Shown: piece by piece, positions 1 to 12,222 of the stretch | How positions within the stretch are numbered: the first letter of the stretch is position 1 | How the letters are laid out: each line of letters starts with the position of its first letter | DNA from: Acanthochlamys bracteata | Lineage: Eukaryota; Streptophyta; Magnoliopsida; Pandanales; Velloziaceae | Direction: 5' to 3' | Length of the DNA: 64,000 bases | Assembly (NCBI GenBank): GCA_019914995.1 | Contig: CM034137.1 | Span: 434,001-498,000, forward strand | Notes under the pieces: model-generated | What the model was told of the DNA's origin: nothing | What the model saw: only the letters and a program-made list of their open reading frames with translations | The model's database searches: none | Program-made: the position numbers and the translations under genes

Positions 1-43
1 TCGATCAAGGCGGTGATCGAGAAGGTTTTTAGAAGTAGGATTG

Positions 44-1003
44 ATGTTGGACACGATGAAGAAGAACGGAGGAGCACTGCCGCTGACTTCAGTGAACCAT
101 GTGTCGCTGCTGTGCAGATCAGTTGAAAAATCTTATGATTTCTATCACAACGTTCTCGGATTTTACCCGATTCGAAGGCCCGGCTCCTTCGATTTCAACG
201 GTGCGTGGTAAGTATAGTGGTTTTTTGTTCGTTGTATATATTTATGGAGCTAGTTTATCAATAGTAAGTTTTGAAATCGAATTCTAAATATCAGGCTGTT
301 TAATCATGGAATTGGGATTCATCTTCTGCAAGCGCAAGACCCGGAGAGTTTACCTAAGAAGGCAGAGATCAATCCAAAAGATAATCACATCTCTTTTCAG
401 GTAAATATATTATCCTAACAGATTTCTGTTTTTTTTTTAGGTATTGAATGATAAATTTACCAGAAAACGAAAAAGATTTTTTTTTAATAATTTGAAATCT
501 TCTAACGAGTAGAGAAGTTGATTTCTGTATCTTCAAATTTCATAAGCAACAAGAAAACTGATTAATTTTAGACGTACGTTGTTTTCATTGGCATGCATGC
601 AAAACAACATTATTTTCTTTGTCCTAACAAAAACTCGATTTTTTAATCTCTCTGTCGGTTGATTACAACGATCATATATTGCGTGCAGTGTGAGAGCATG
701 GCGATGGTGGAGAAGAAACTGAAAGAAATGGAAATACCCTTCATCAAAAGACGCGTAGAAGAAGGCGGGATCTACGTCGATCAGATCTTCTTTCATGACC
801 CGGACGGGTTCATGATCGAAATCTGCAACTGTGATAACCTTCCGGTGATCCCACTCGTCGGCGAGCCGATTTTCAGCGGATGTAAAAGAACAGCCAGTTT
901 AGTGAAGCAACAGAACCACCAGGTCGTTGTTCAGCAGCCAAAGAACAACGTTGTTCAACAGCAACAACAACAACAGCAGCAGAGATTACTCGCGACGCAG
1001 TGA
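44..1003 (+). CDS. Glyoxalase-I-like (VOC superfamily) protein, 3 exons
   Basis: Exons 44-207, 295-400 and 689-1003 join in frame with GT-AG introns and give 194 aa; an in-frame stop at 14-16 limits the start, and ATG 56 is an alternative (190 aa). The protein is a single glyoxalase/bleomycin-resistance (VOC) domain. The likely metal ligands His19 (VNHV), His86 (DNHI) and Glu134 (FMIEI) are visible, as is the family block DQIFFHDPDGFMIEICNCD. From memory it matches the Arabidopsis GLYI4-type proteins (At1g15380/At1g80160), linked to methylglyoxal handling and jasmonate responses; exact substrate is inferred. No transit peptide is obvious, so a cytosolic location is likely. Odd feature: the C-terminal tail is Gln-rich and ends in a run of nine Gln encoded by mixed CAA/CAG codons. 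The gene is divergent in sequence only beyond the domain. Confidence 0.9.
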
Positions 1004-2856
1004 AGTTTGAAATTCAAACGGAGTTCATGCTTGTTTGTAGTTAAGGGTTGTGGAACAGTTGCCGTTCATTTCTTTTGATGAATGGTATCTAATAAGTTTC
1101 TTGAATTAAAAAATGGTTGTGTTTGATATGAAGAAGTTAAAAGAAAGGACAAGGAGTCGATGTGTCTACAACGCATGACGAACGTGAAACTGGTTGAGTT
1201 TTTTTTTTTAATGTTTATGCCTATTATTTAGTTCAGCTCTCAATATAAAGTGTGTAAAACAAAGAAATTTTAAAATAAAATTTATTTAATATTTTTCAAA
1301 AACAAGTTTGATTATTTACTTTACAAAACTAAAAAATATTATATTCATAAATAGCTATATAATTTATGTTTTCTAAATTTTAAAAAGTTGATAGATTATA
1401 AAAAGATTTTATTAGAAAATATAAATTTTTTTTTGAAATGAAACACGTCGTTAAAAGTACTATTTAGTATTTTTAGTTATATAAAAAGTACTAATTTATT
1501 TTTAGTTAAAAAATTCAAAAATCAGTTTGAACTATTTTTTTTAAGAACTTTTAAAAACTATACAATAATTTATATTTAATGATTTATTTAGCGGAAGAAA
1601 CTACACTCTAAATATGTAAGTCTGTCTAATTCGTGGAATATGACATCTCTGTCATCTCATAATTTTGGAAGCATTTGATGAATGTCTCATTAAAAACAAA
1701 AAACCAAAAAGAAGAGAATTTTTTGAGTCCACTTGAACAAATTCAAAAGAAAGTAAACTTCTCCAAAACAAACGAAAGAAGAATTTTGAAATGATGTTGA
1801 ATTAGATTGCGTTTCTTCTCGCTTGATTGATTGTGACGACAAAAGTTTCTAGGTCCGGTTTCCACATATTTTAAACAGTAGTGTGCACAACCAACACATT
1901 GCATGCAAATATTTCGGTTTGGATGAGCGTTTCATCGACGCTTCTTTTCAATTTTTTATTTTTTATTTTTTAATATATATTTTATAAATATTATAAAATT
2001 TATTTAATAATTTTAAAAATATAAAATATTACATAATTTATTATATATTTTTATTATTTTTTTTAAAATAAACTTTATTTTATAATTACTTTCAAACATT
2101 TCAAAAAATTTTGAACTACGCGAACCGTTTCAGAGTTCTCTGTAGTAGCTAAAACATTCGGGTTTTTTCAAGTAACATAGATGTCAATCAAATCCAAAAA
2201 ACCTTTTGAAGAAGCTGCAACATATTTGCATGCAAAGCTTCCATTTGCAGTAGTATGAGATACAGAAGGAACTAATCACTTCATACAAGGGAAAGGCTGC
2301 AGTTGCAGCAAGCACACCCTTAAAAGTTCTCAAACACACGGATCGTTTAAAACACTTGACTTAGGAACGTTTAAAAATACTTATAAAATAAAATTTTTTT
2401 AAAAAACAAACTTTATTTTTTTTACTTTTAAAAAATAATAATAATATATAATAAAAAAATTTCATTTCCGTAAAATTTTTTAATTTTTTAAATAAAATAA
2501 GATATGTATTAAAAAATATAAAATGAAAAAGAATTGAAAATCAGTTTTTGAAAATCTGAACCAAACACGCTCTTATATGCTAGTGCAAACTCTAATTTAT
2601 CTACTGTTTCTCTTCCAGGCGTGTAATGAACTTCAATAAATAGGACGTGGGGCTTGAAGCCACTTCTGTAATGCCTTCACATATGGAAATACAGCCGCAT
2701 ATGCCTTACAACGAGAGTTAGTAGGTACCAGATGGATATCAGCATCAAAAAATTTCCCCTTTTCTTCCACAATGTTGAGTGCGACCCCGTTATCTTCCTG
2801 ACGATCTCGTATCTACACAGGAGAGAGTACAAGTCTACCTTCCCCTCAGAATAGTT
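1004..2856. other. Convergent intergenic region and 3' UTRs
   Basis: This is the spacer between the converging glyoxalase-like gene and the CESA1-type gene. The two ends should hold their 3' UTRs. The middle, about 1250-2600, is very AT-rich with long A and T runs. It contains at least one copy of the AT-rich MITE family (2364-2583) and probably a decayed second copy near 1960-2160. I see no coding potential. Confidence 0.7.
2364..2583. mobile_element. AT-rich MITE family B, copy
   Basis: The element starts with a GTTTAAAAATACTTATAAAAT-like end, has an A/T-homopolymer interior with short palindromes, and ends with CCAAACACGCTC. The two ends are imperfect inverted repeats of the family consensus (left near GCGTTTGRRAGTATTTAT, right near the complement). 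Non-coding and about 220 bp. It is one of at least a dozen related copies in this window. Confidence 0.6.
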
Positions 2857-5800
2857 TTAACAGTTTATGCCACACTGTCCAGCTGCCACTTTTTGGGACG
2901 ATGAGGTGAATGGGTCAATCCGCACCCACAACAAAGAAAAGATTGAGGCCAGGAGGATAGACCACACAATAACGATTGTCGGAGTTCTGTTTTGTCTGCC
3001 CAGGAGACCCTTGAGGAAAGGGTAGAGATGGACGATCACCCATATAGAAAAGAAGAGCTTTCCAAAGAGAGGACCCCATGATTGATACCCGCTGTTGATA
3101 GCATAGGAGACGCCAGCAACTATTCCGACCATGTTGATAACTAGGACAGTAGTAGGTGGAATAAGAAGACTTGTCCACTTGAAGACGTACAGCTCAGCAA
3201 AATCTCCATCTTCATCGGATGCCTTGGATGTGACAGTAAAGTTGGTATCAATACCAGCCAGCACCTTTAGAAGACCTTGGAAAACAGCAAAAAGATGGGC
3301 TGAAGTTCCACCGATAACCCAGAACTGTTCATTTCTCCACCAGTCCTCAATCCCAACACCACTCCACCGAAGCTCCAAAATACCAGTGGCAAAAATTGAA
3401 ATGAAAAGCAATATGAACCACATACCAGCATAGTTGCTTATCTGTGATAAATAGCGCAGAAATAGATTCCACCATGTGATTACTCTAAAGTAATTCTGAA
3501 CAAGGGAAAAAACAAAAAGAAACCTCGAAAGCACTTTTCATGTTAAGTATAACTAACCGTCGGTATGATGAACTTTCCAGTAAGAAGACAAATAGCAGGA
3601 AGCACACAGTATGCAATCAATGGGATGGATGTGATGGGATAGACAATGGTGTTAATGTATGCTATCCTCTCCAACAACTTCAGTCGTCCAGTGTAGCCAT
3701 ACCAGATAGGACAATGTCTGCTAAGCAGGATCTCAATAGATCCAAGAGCCCATCGCAGCACTTGGTTGAGACGATCTGAAAGATTGATGGGGGCAGAACC
3801 CTTAAAAGCAGGGCGAGGTGGCATGCAGTAAATTGAAATCCATCCACGAGCATGCATTTTGAATCCAGTTAAAATATCTTCAGTGACAGAGCCATAAATC
3901 CAGCCGATCTATTAAAAGAGTAGAGTTCAGCTATATAATTCACTAAAGAAAAAAACTCCACATTCATGACACCTTGGAACATAAGTTCAACTGACCTCTT
4001 TTCCCCATTCAGTCTTGTCCTCGTATCCACAACTAATGACATGAATCGCTTCCTTAAGTAGAGAGGCAGGGTTCGTTGAAGGAGGAATGCCTCCCTGCTC
4101 CATAAAGGTCGATGCAATAAAGATTGGCGATTGACCAAATCTTTTCTCTAAGCTCTTCTGTGACATTAATAATGATCTCTCATCTTCATAACCTGAAAAC
4201 AGAAAATATAAGAACTAATTAGTAGGTGATGGCAATAAGAAATCAAGTATAACTTCCTTGAACCACCACAGATCTCTCACATAAGAACATAAAGATGTTG
4301 ACGATGACAACAAAGAGATCTATCTTCACATAGATTAAAATTTTGTAAACAGAACTGATGTAACAAGCACCAACCTTCTACACCTTCTTCAATATCTTCC
4401 ATATTAAATATAGGAATGCTGGATTCTGTTCTCTTGACAGCCCTATTTTTGTCAATATAGCTCTTGTTGCGTTTGGCCTTCTTTCTAGATCCACAGCAGC
4501 TCTTGACTATGATATTAGGTTCTAGATCAACCTCAGTAAGTACAGGATCATACCCGTACAAAGCCTGCCTATTGAAACAACAGCCAGTTCCCACATAGAC
4601 GGGACCCTGGATCCCATCCAAACCTTTCAAGTTGATCTGGAAGACAAGGTAGTAATAAGAAAACTGCATGACCTATCAATACACATAAAAAAGCATACAC
4701 AAGTCCTATCTTACATCAAAGAAGACAATGTTGCGGTTGGCATAACGATCATGCAGATCAATGCCATCAAATCTTTGAGGAAATTGCACATAACATGTTT
4801 TCTTTCCCAAAGCAGGGTCCATCATGAAGCACATTGCTTCACGAAGAGCTTTACTATTGTTGAAATAATGATCACAATCCACATTAAGAAGGTAAGCCCC
4901 ATTGGTCAAGACAGCAGATACACGAATCTGAATACAAAGAAAGCAACATGGAAGATAGTCAAATAGAATAAAAATTGATTAAGTTCTGCAAAGTCAAAAG
5001 GAAAAGCAAACTAAAGGATGCATACCAATGCATTCATAGCACCAGCTTTTTTGTGATGCTGGAAACCTGGTCTTTTCTCACGAGATACGTATACAAGTCT
5101 TGGCAACTCATTCCCCTCCACATCAGTCCCTCCACTGTGGCCCAGAAAGACCTGTTTAATCAGGGAACACCGGGTCAGTGTCACAAGCGCACCAAATCAC
5201 ACTTTGCAACCAACTTGAATAACACAAGGCGCCATACCTGGATCATTCCAGGATGGTCCCTAGGATTGTTTCCAGGCCAAGAAGTGCCGTCCTGCATTGT
5301 CCATCCCTCTTCAGGCATCTTTTGTGCTTTGGCAACTAGAGCATTTACCCGTACTTTGAACTCTTCATACTCTCTCTGAACCAAATTGATAATACATTAT
5401 TTACAGAAACATTGGATCACATAATCAAGAATCTAAGTTCAAGTCCAGTAAAATACCTTCATTGCACGGCGTTCCTTTACAAAGGAAGGTTGAATTTTGT
5501 CCTTCAAGTAGTCTATCTTTTGAGCAAAGTAAAATTCAGGTGCTCTCGGTTCAATGTTGTGCTTTTTGCAGAACGGTACCCATTTTCGGGCAAATTCTGC
5601 GGTCTCTGACAGGGCTTCAAAAGTCAGCATTGCTGAACCATCATCCGAAACATAACATGAAACTTTATCAACAGGGTAGTCAACAGAAAGGATTGATAGT
5701 ACGGTGTTGGCGGTAATAAGCGGAGGCTCCTTAAGAGGATCGACTGTACTAACAAATATATCAATAGGTGCCAACTGTGACGGTTCTCCTTCTCGGTCAT

Positions 5801-8477
5801 ATCTGCCAAAGATTAGTGGCATTCAAGTGATGCATAAGTTAGCTCATGGCATGCGGGTACTACAGGAACAGTGACAAAAGCCCTTTGGTAAAGTTACCTC
5901 AATGCAAGCCTGTCGAGGTACGTTTCACGATTGATTGGGTACCATTTTGGAAATTGATCCAGAAGCCACGACAAAGCAAACCAGATCTCACAAATAACTG
6001 ATGTAAGCCACAGGGGATAGGCATCTGGGACTGGATGTGTGACACGGTATTGGAAGAAGAAACACAAAATGATGAGACGGAGTATTATGACTAATCTATA
6101 AAGATTAAGTTGATTTGAAGGAATAGGCACCACTCTACTCAATGGTTGACGAGCATCATCAACCCTGTAAGGAAGTTCGTGCTTGTTAGCAATGCATAAG
6201 CAGCTGAGTGACAAATGAAAGATGATACATGTATGACTTTGGAACAACGACTAAAATTCAGAATATAGAAACAACGATTGAACTTGTATAATACAACCTA
6301 TCAGTTAATTGATCAAAAATGCAAGAAGCATGCAAGGAATAGTAATCATACATTTGTAGATCTTCACCATTGGAACCAGTGCCTTCAATATCTCCTTTTC
6401 CATCAGGGTACTTGTTGGCCATCTGCATCATATTCTTCTCCTGTTTAAGTTTCCAGCCATCAACCCTTTCCTTCCAATCAACACTTCCCAGACCATATGA
6501 ATTCAGATCCTTTGAAGGATCAACAATTCGTACAGGAACTGTCATATGCCACATGAGCAAATGGTCAGTAATAATCTTGGTCGGAATTACGCGTGAAATG
6601 GATGATGAAGGAGAATATCAAATAACCTGGTAAAGTGGGATCAACATAAGAAAGTGAATGACCACGCTTTTCACCAGTTCCTAAAGGTCCAGATGATCGG
6701 ATTGATTGATTATCAGGAGTGGCATCAGGCACTTCCCCAGACATCTGGCAGACATCACGTCAAAATGGGTTAATGCAGATGAAAGTGATGGCAAACAAAC
6801 AGTATTCTGATGAGAAAAAGATAATGAAGGCCCCCGAAGCAAAGCATTACACAATTGTTCCGGACCTTTTACTCTTGAAATTCCCAATAATAAGCTTTAC
6901 TACCAAATCAACTGGAGTGCCAAAACCATTGAATTCCATTTTTCCTACCTGTGGTCTACTGGTCAGACGTGGAATAGTGTGCTGAGATTCATGTCGTGAA
7001 GATGATGAAATGTCGACATCTTCCCCCTGGTTTTGCTGGTGTACTATCTTGCCATTTCCTTGATTGTAATTGAACTCGTTATCCAAGTCATCAACGCTTT
7101 CCTCCTCATCATCTCCTTCAACCCTTGGGCTGCCTGCAATCACAGATATTGTATGATTATATCAGCACTGACAGGATCTCTCATGAGATAGGACTAACAA
7201 GATTTTGCAGAATCTTCAAACATAAGAGATCTAACCTTTGTGTCTCTTGTACCTAGTCTTGCATTGGGGGCAAGACTGGGTTCCATCTTTTCTTTCATAT
7301 TCATAACAAGGCCTGCAAACTGGGAAAGCACATTCATTGCAAGCAACAAAGATATCACCATTGTCTGTACTCCCAACAGTATCTCCACAAATTTGACAGA
7401 CTTGTCCACTGATATTTTTCAAGGTCTTTAGCTGCATTGTTAACAAAAAGAATGGTAAGGACTATCCATAAGATTAAAGTAGATAAAAGTAGCTCGAATT
7501 GACGCCTAGTTTAAAATGAAAACAGTACGTCAGAAAGCTAGACCACCTGTAATCACACAGAATCACCCAGCCAGTTCATTGACAGACTACTGAAAGAAAA
7601 TAGAATAGTGATTGTTTTATGCTTAAGGTTTCGGATCAGTGATCTAGAGATTATTTCATACCAGAGAACTATCACTGGTTTATAATGTGTTATATCTTGG
7701 ACACTTTGTAAAGGTAAACATTTGAATGGACATAAATCAGGATTATTCGAATTGACAAACACCAAAGCTGTCTGGCCAATTAGAACTATTCAGTTCCTCA
7801 CTAAGCGAGTAGACACCTCAAACAACATGATCATCTAAACACGGATGCAAGAAACCATTCGACAACTTTTAGTCTAGCATCAACCTAATCACACGTCGCT
7901 GAACAATCCAGATTGTTAAAAGGCGAGTCAGTTAATCACTAAAGACACTCAAATCTGCGCCAGAAGTTTGAAAATCAACAAACACCAGCATGAAACAACA
8001 ACTCCACATCAATCTTCAGAGCAAATAAACTATCCAATAGAAATTCAAGCCGATCAACCCAATCAAAATTCAGTATCCAATTCTACACAAAAAGAAGAAA
8101 TATAAATTTCAACAATACTGCATTGAAGCCACGCCCAAATCGAAGCTCCAGAGCTAAATCAGCTCCACCAAAAACACTGCTGCGCTCCAAATTGCTCACA
8201 ATCATATCAATCTAACCAATCTAATCAATACTTTTTACTCAAATGTACACAGTAAACTTAACAATTTAGTCAAATAACACCAGCATTTAGTCAAATCTCA
8301 GATCCAACCAACATTCCCCAACCCCAACATAAATTAAAATCAAAATTTTCTCAAACGTAGAAAAAAAGACTAAATCTCTCAGTTCAAATCACTCACCCCT
8401 CCTTCCGATTCATGCCGTATCATTACAAACTCGTTCCTCTTGTGAGATCCCGCCACCATTCCCGCTTTTGCTTCCAT
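2857..8477 (-). CDS. CESA1: Cellulose synthase catalytic subunit, CESA1 type, 14 exons
   Basis: Processive beta-1,4-glucosyltransferase using UDP-glucose at the plasma membrane; CESA1 is the core isoform of the primary-wall cellulose synthase complex. Exons on the minus strand: 8477-8397, 7431-7236, 7133-6949, 6744-6627, 6538-6352, 6164-5898, 5802-5457, 5375-5238, 5151-5026, 4927-4715, 4636-4375, 4192-3996, 3908-3558, 3441-2857. They sum to 3252 nt, 1083 aa, close to Arabidopsis CESA1 (1081). All junctions have GT/AG and keep frame. Visible: N-terminal [21 protein letters not shown]-type zinc finger from Cys39 to about residue 86, catalytic DDG 398-400, DCD 565-567, TED 781-783, Q821-VLRW-825, and the C-terminal membrane segments ending CGINC. 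CESA1 rather than another isoform is inferred from the acidic linker after the RING and the [18 protein letters not shown] block. The first intron (7432-8396, 965 bp) is long. Confidence 0.97.
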
Positions 8478-10090
8478 TGCTGCAGTCTTTCTCTCGACGT
8501 CTCTATGTATTCACCAGTTTTTTCTTCAACCAGTTATCATCAACACATCTCCAACAAGAATAGAGAGATCACAGCGAGAGAGATCTCTTCTCTTTTTCTC
8601 CACCTCGATCCAAGCTCCAAGCTTCTTTATCTTCTCCGTCTCACACACTTCTATTGCTTCGTTTTTTATTAAAGAAATATAATTAGTAACTGGACACGCC
8701 GGTAACACAGATGCAAACTACACGTGTAATATAATACGACGTTCCTGAAATAGAAGATGGAATTGTGACCCTGCGATTATTACTTGGCGCGCGGAGAGGT
8801 CGATATCATTCAGTGCTGTTGACAGGCTGTCGCCAGTTTGTAACCGAAGTAGCAGGTGTAATGATGACATCAGCATCTGTCGGTGGAGTCCAAACTCACT
8901 GGCGCTGTCTGCTTTGTGAACTTCTCATTCGCATCTAAATTTTTGCAGTATAGGACCATCAGTATACAAATTAACAATAATTACCTATACTTGAATAACA
9001 ATTTTGCCATTTTGGTCATCGTACATGAAATTATTGTTAGTTGAAACAAAAAACTAGTTTTAAAATGCATATTTTTTGTTGGTAGGTAGAATGTCTATTT
9101 TGAAATATTTGTTACAGATTTGGACAATTTTTTATTCTAAACTAAATATTTTGAACTAAATTATTTAAAAATAAATTTTGAAAATAAGTTTAAATTTTAT
9201 GTTTATTTATTAATAAAAGTGATTTGAAATAAAAATTTTAATTTTAAAATTTACGAAAAAAGATTGAGTTTAATTTATAGTTTAATTTGATATGAAGATA
9301 TTTGGAAGGAAATTTTTTTTTAAAAATGTGAGTTAAAAATATTAGTAAACACGTGAATTTGTTGGGAACAAATAAATAAATTTAAGAACGAAAAAAATAT
9401 ATATATATATATATATATTATTAATAGAAGAATTAATTTGAGCGTCTGGCTTACCGTTTCATAAAAATAAATTTTTTAATTTTTTATATACTTTTAATAT
9501 AATTGTTATAAATATTTTAAAAAAATTATTTAAAATTTATAAAAATATAAAAAAATCTATGTAATAAATTTATTATTATTTTTTAAAATAAAAAATAAAA
9601 CTTATTTTTAAAAAAATGAAAAACATTCTTTACTTTAAAAAAAAACAGTTCCAAACCGTTATCTCTTAGAATACATAAAAGATAGGTTAGGATGTGGTTC
9701 TCAAAATTTTCATCACTCACGTAGTCACATGAGATTTCCTTTTAAAAAGAAATTTTATTGCAACACAAAGGAATGTAGGTGAGTAGTCCATCGTATGTTG
9801 ATATATAATTATCGTGTACGGTGGTTAAAGAAATCGTCTACCGTTTGAAAGTGATTATAAAAAATATTTATCTACAAATAAAAAAATTATTTTTAAAATA
9901 AAATTATATTTAGTTAAAATAATAGTAATAATAAATATTAATAAGATTTTATATATTATTTAAAAATTAAAAAAAAACTTTTTATAAAATATATTAAAAA
10001 TTTATTAAAAATAAAATGTTTGAAAAATAATGCTAAACACATTCTACATTATTCTTAAAAAGAATTAGTCTATTTTTAAGTCCGAATAAG

Positions 10091-10282
10091 AGGTCGTTTA
10101 TGAGTCTTATAGTATAAGAAATTTATTTGATTTATTTTAAGATTTTCAGCAAATAAAATTTCAGTTAAGATTTATTTTAAGATTTTGATCAAAGTAACAT
10201 AAAAATAGTATATATATTTTTTAAAAATAAAAATATTTTCTTTTTAAAAAATTTTATTTCATAAATACTTCCAAACGGCCCC
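10091..10282. mobile_element. AT-rich MITE family B, copy
   Basis: The right end reads ATAAATACTTCCAAACGGCC, a clear inverted copy of the family left end (GTTTGGAAGTATTTAT); the left end near 10091 (GTCGTTTATGAGTCTTATAG) is more decayed. The interior is A/T-rich and non-coding. Confidence 0.5.
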
Positions 10283-11442
10283 TTAATTTAGTATAAAAAA
10301 TTTCCCTATTAAATTTCAAATAGTAAATTTATTTGAAATAAACCAAAGAGAAGAAGTTGTAATATCTTCATTAGTGTGTATTTATTTACTCCTTTTTGAA
10401 TTCGAGCGTCTCTCGATTTCCACCATTGTTTCTTAAAAAAAAAGAGTTAGCCGCCTTCCCCACGGTTCAGCAGAATTTAGAATATAGAATGCTTTTAAAA
10501 TAAACAGATTTTTAAAAAATTAAATTTCATTTTTTTATATTTATAAAATAATAATAAGTAATAAAAAATGTTGTATATAAATTTTTTTATTTATAAAATT
10601 TCAAAAATAAAATATTTAAAAAAATAATTTAAAAATATTAAATAAAAAAATTTCGAAAAGTTCTCTAATGTTCTGTCAAAACTAACTTTCAGTGGATATT
10701 TAGAAAAGCTTATTATTTTCTTTTCACTCAAATTTTTAAAATTTTATTAAAAATTTTTTAAAATATTATATAATTTTTTAAATTTAAAAAGTACAAAAAT
10801 TTTTATATTTTGAGATTTTATTATTAATTATTATGATTATATTTTAGTCAAATATAACTCATTTAAAATTTTTAAAAACTCTTATTTTCAATAAACACTC
10901 ATAATTTTTTTTTTTAGTTTGGTTACGTTATTTTTAGCTTTTTAAAAACTTTTTATTTATGCTTACTAATAGATTTTTTATAATATGTCCAAAACTTATT
11001 TAAAAAAATTAAAAAAATAAAAATTTTATATCATAAAATTATTGTTTATTTTTTAAATAAAAATAAAATTATTTTTATTTTGTTTAAAAAATCATTCGTA
11101 CGTGCATGCGTTTAGAATTACGTTTCGCAAACGTTATTTTATTTTATATTTTTTAATATATATTTTATATATATAAAAAAAATTTATTTAAAAAATATAA
11201 AAAATTTTATGTAATGAAATTTTTTTACTGTATATTTTAATTTTTATTGAAATAAAAAATAAATTTATTTTAAAAAGAAAAATAGTTTAATTTATAAAAA
11301 TTCTACTAAAGTAATGTTTGATGCCACCTGTGTAGCGATGATTTCTTTCTTTCTTCCGCCTCCAATTTTGCAAAGTAACAGTTATGGTGGAAAAACTAAA
11401 AAACGTAACAATAGAGGCTTCGTGTTGCAAATAACGCTTAGC

Positions 11443-11459
11443 CACGTGCATATCACGTG
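11443..11459. promoter_or_regulatory. Paired G-boxes upstream of the NB-ARC gene
   Basis: Two perfect CACGTG hexamers at 11443-11448 and 11454-11459 are 11 bp apart start to start, about one helical turn. They lie at the boundary where AT-rich repeat DNA ends and the presumed promoter of the downstream gene begins, 0.76 kb before its ATG. G-boxes bind bZIP and bHLH factors, including the HY5 family. Function is inferred only. Confidence 0.45.
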
Positions 11460-12222
11460 TTGCTCACTCCTTGGACAGCTCTGCTGAGTGCTCGAGTATT
11501 ATTGTTTCAAAAAGGAGTTTGATTAGTTTATTATTAGGAGTCAACTTTTCGTTCACAATTCTGCTGCAAATTGTCGTTCAGACTTTTCATACAAGGTTCA
11601 AAGGTATGACCTTTTCAACTTTCATAGCTCGTGTTGATTTTTCTTGCCAAAAAAAAAAAATGACGAAAGAATTATCTTCCTTTCTTCTTGAAATTTGATT
11701 CAGACTTGAAGAGCTGGATCAGAGAGTTTCGTTATTTTTGTCAAAAAAAGTAAAAGATTGAGGTTAATGGCTTTTTGATAAAAGAGTTGTGTTTTGAGGG
11801 AATATTCTTCAAAGAAAGACCATCTTTGAGGAAATAGTTGCTTGCAGTGTTTATGATCTGTATGATGAACTGCGAGTTATCTATCAATTTCTTTGCCTTT
11901 CAGCTTGAGAATAGGTCAATTGTTGCTTTCAGTTTGAATTGTATTGGATAATGGTTTTTATATGATCCGTTACTGTGATCCATGTTCGGCTTGTGAATTT
12001 CTACATGGAATGAGCAAAAGTTGGTAGTTTTCTCCTGAATTGGTTCTTGAAATCTTGATTAAGCTAGGTGTTCTGCTGAATGGAAGTTTTGATAGCTCAT
12101 GAACATGGAAGTGAGATTGTTGGTTGCGATGAACATATGCGTATTTGTTGAGGACAAGGAAGAACTGTAGTGAGCAAATCATTGCAGTATAGTTTTTTCT
12201 TTTGTGCTTCTGCTGCTCGGGA

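Larger units (their letters stand above)
8478..12222. other. CESA1 5' UTR/promoter, repeat-rich spacer, leader of the NB-ARC gene
   Basis: From 8478 to about 8660 is the CESA1 5' UTR, pyrimidine-rich on the coding strand. A G-box (CACGTG) lies at 8721-8726. From about 9000 to 11320 the DNA is extremely AT-rich, with MITE family B copies near 9436-9662, 9838-10048 and 10091-10282, further decayed copies to 11320, and an (AT)n tract near 9399-9419. From about 11330 composition returns to normal; two G-boxes sit at 11443 and 11454. The stretch 11470-12222 has several short uORFs and is probably the NB-ARC gene leader, perhaps with an intron that I cannot place. Confidence 0.6.
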
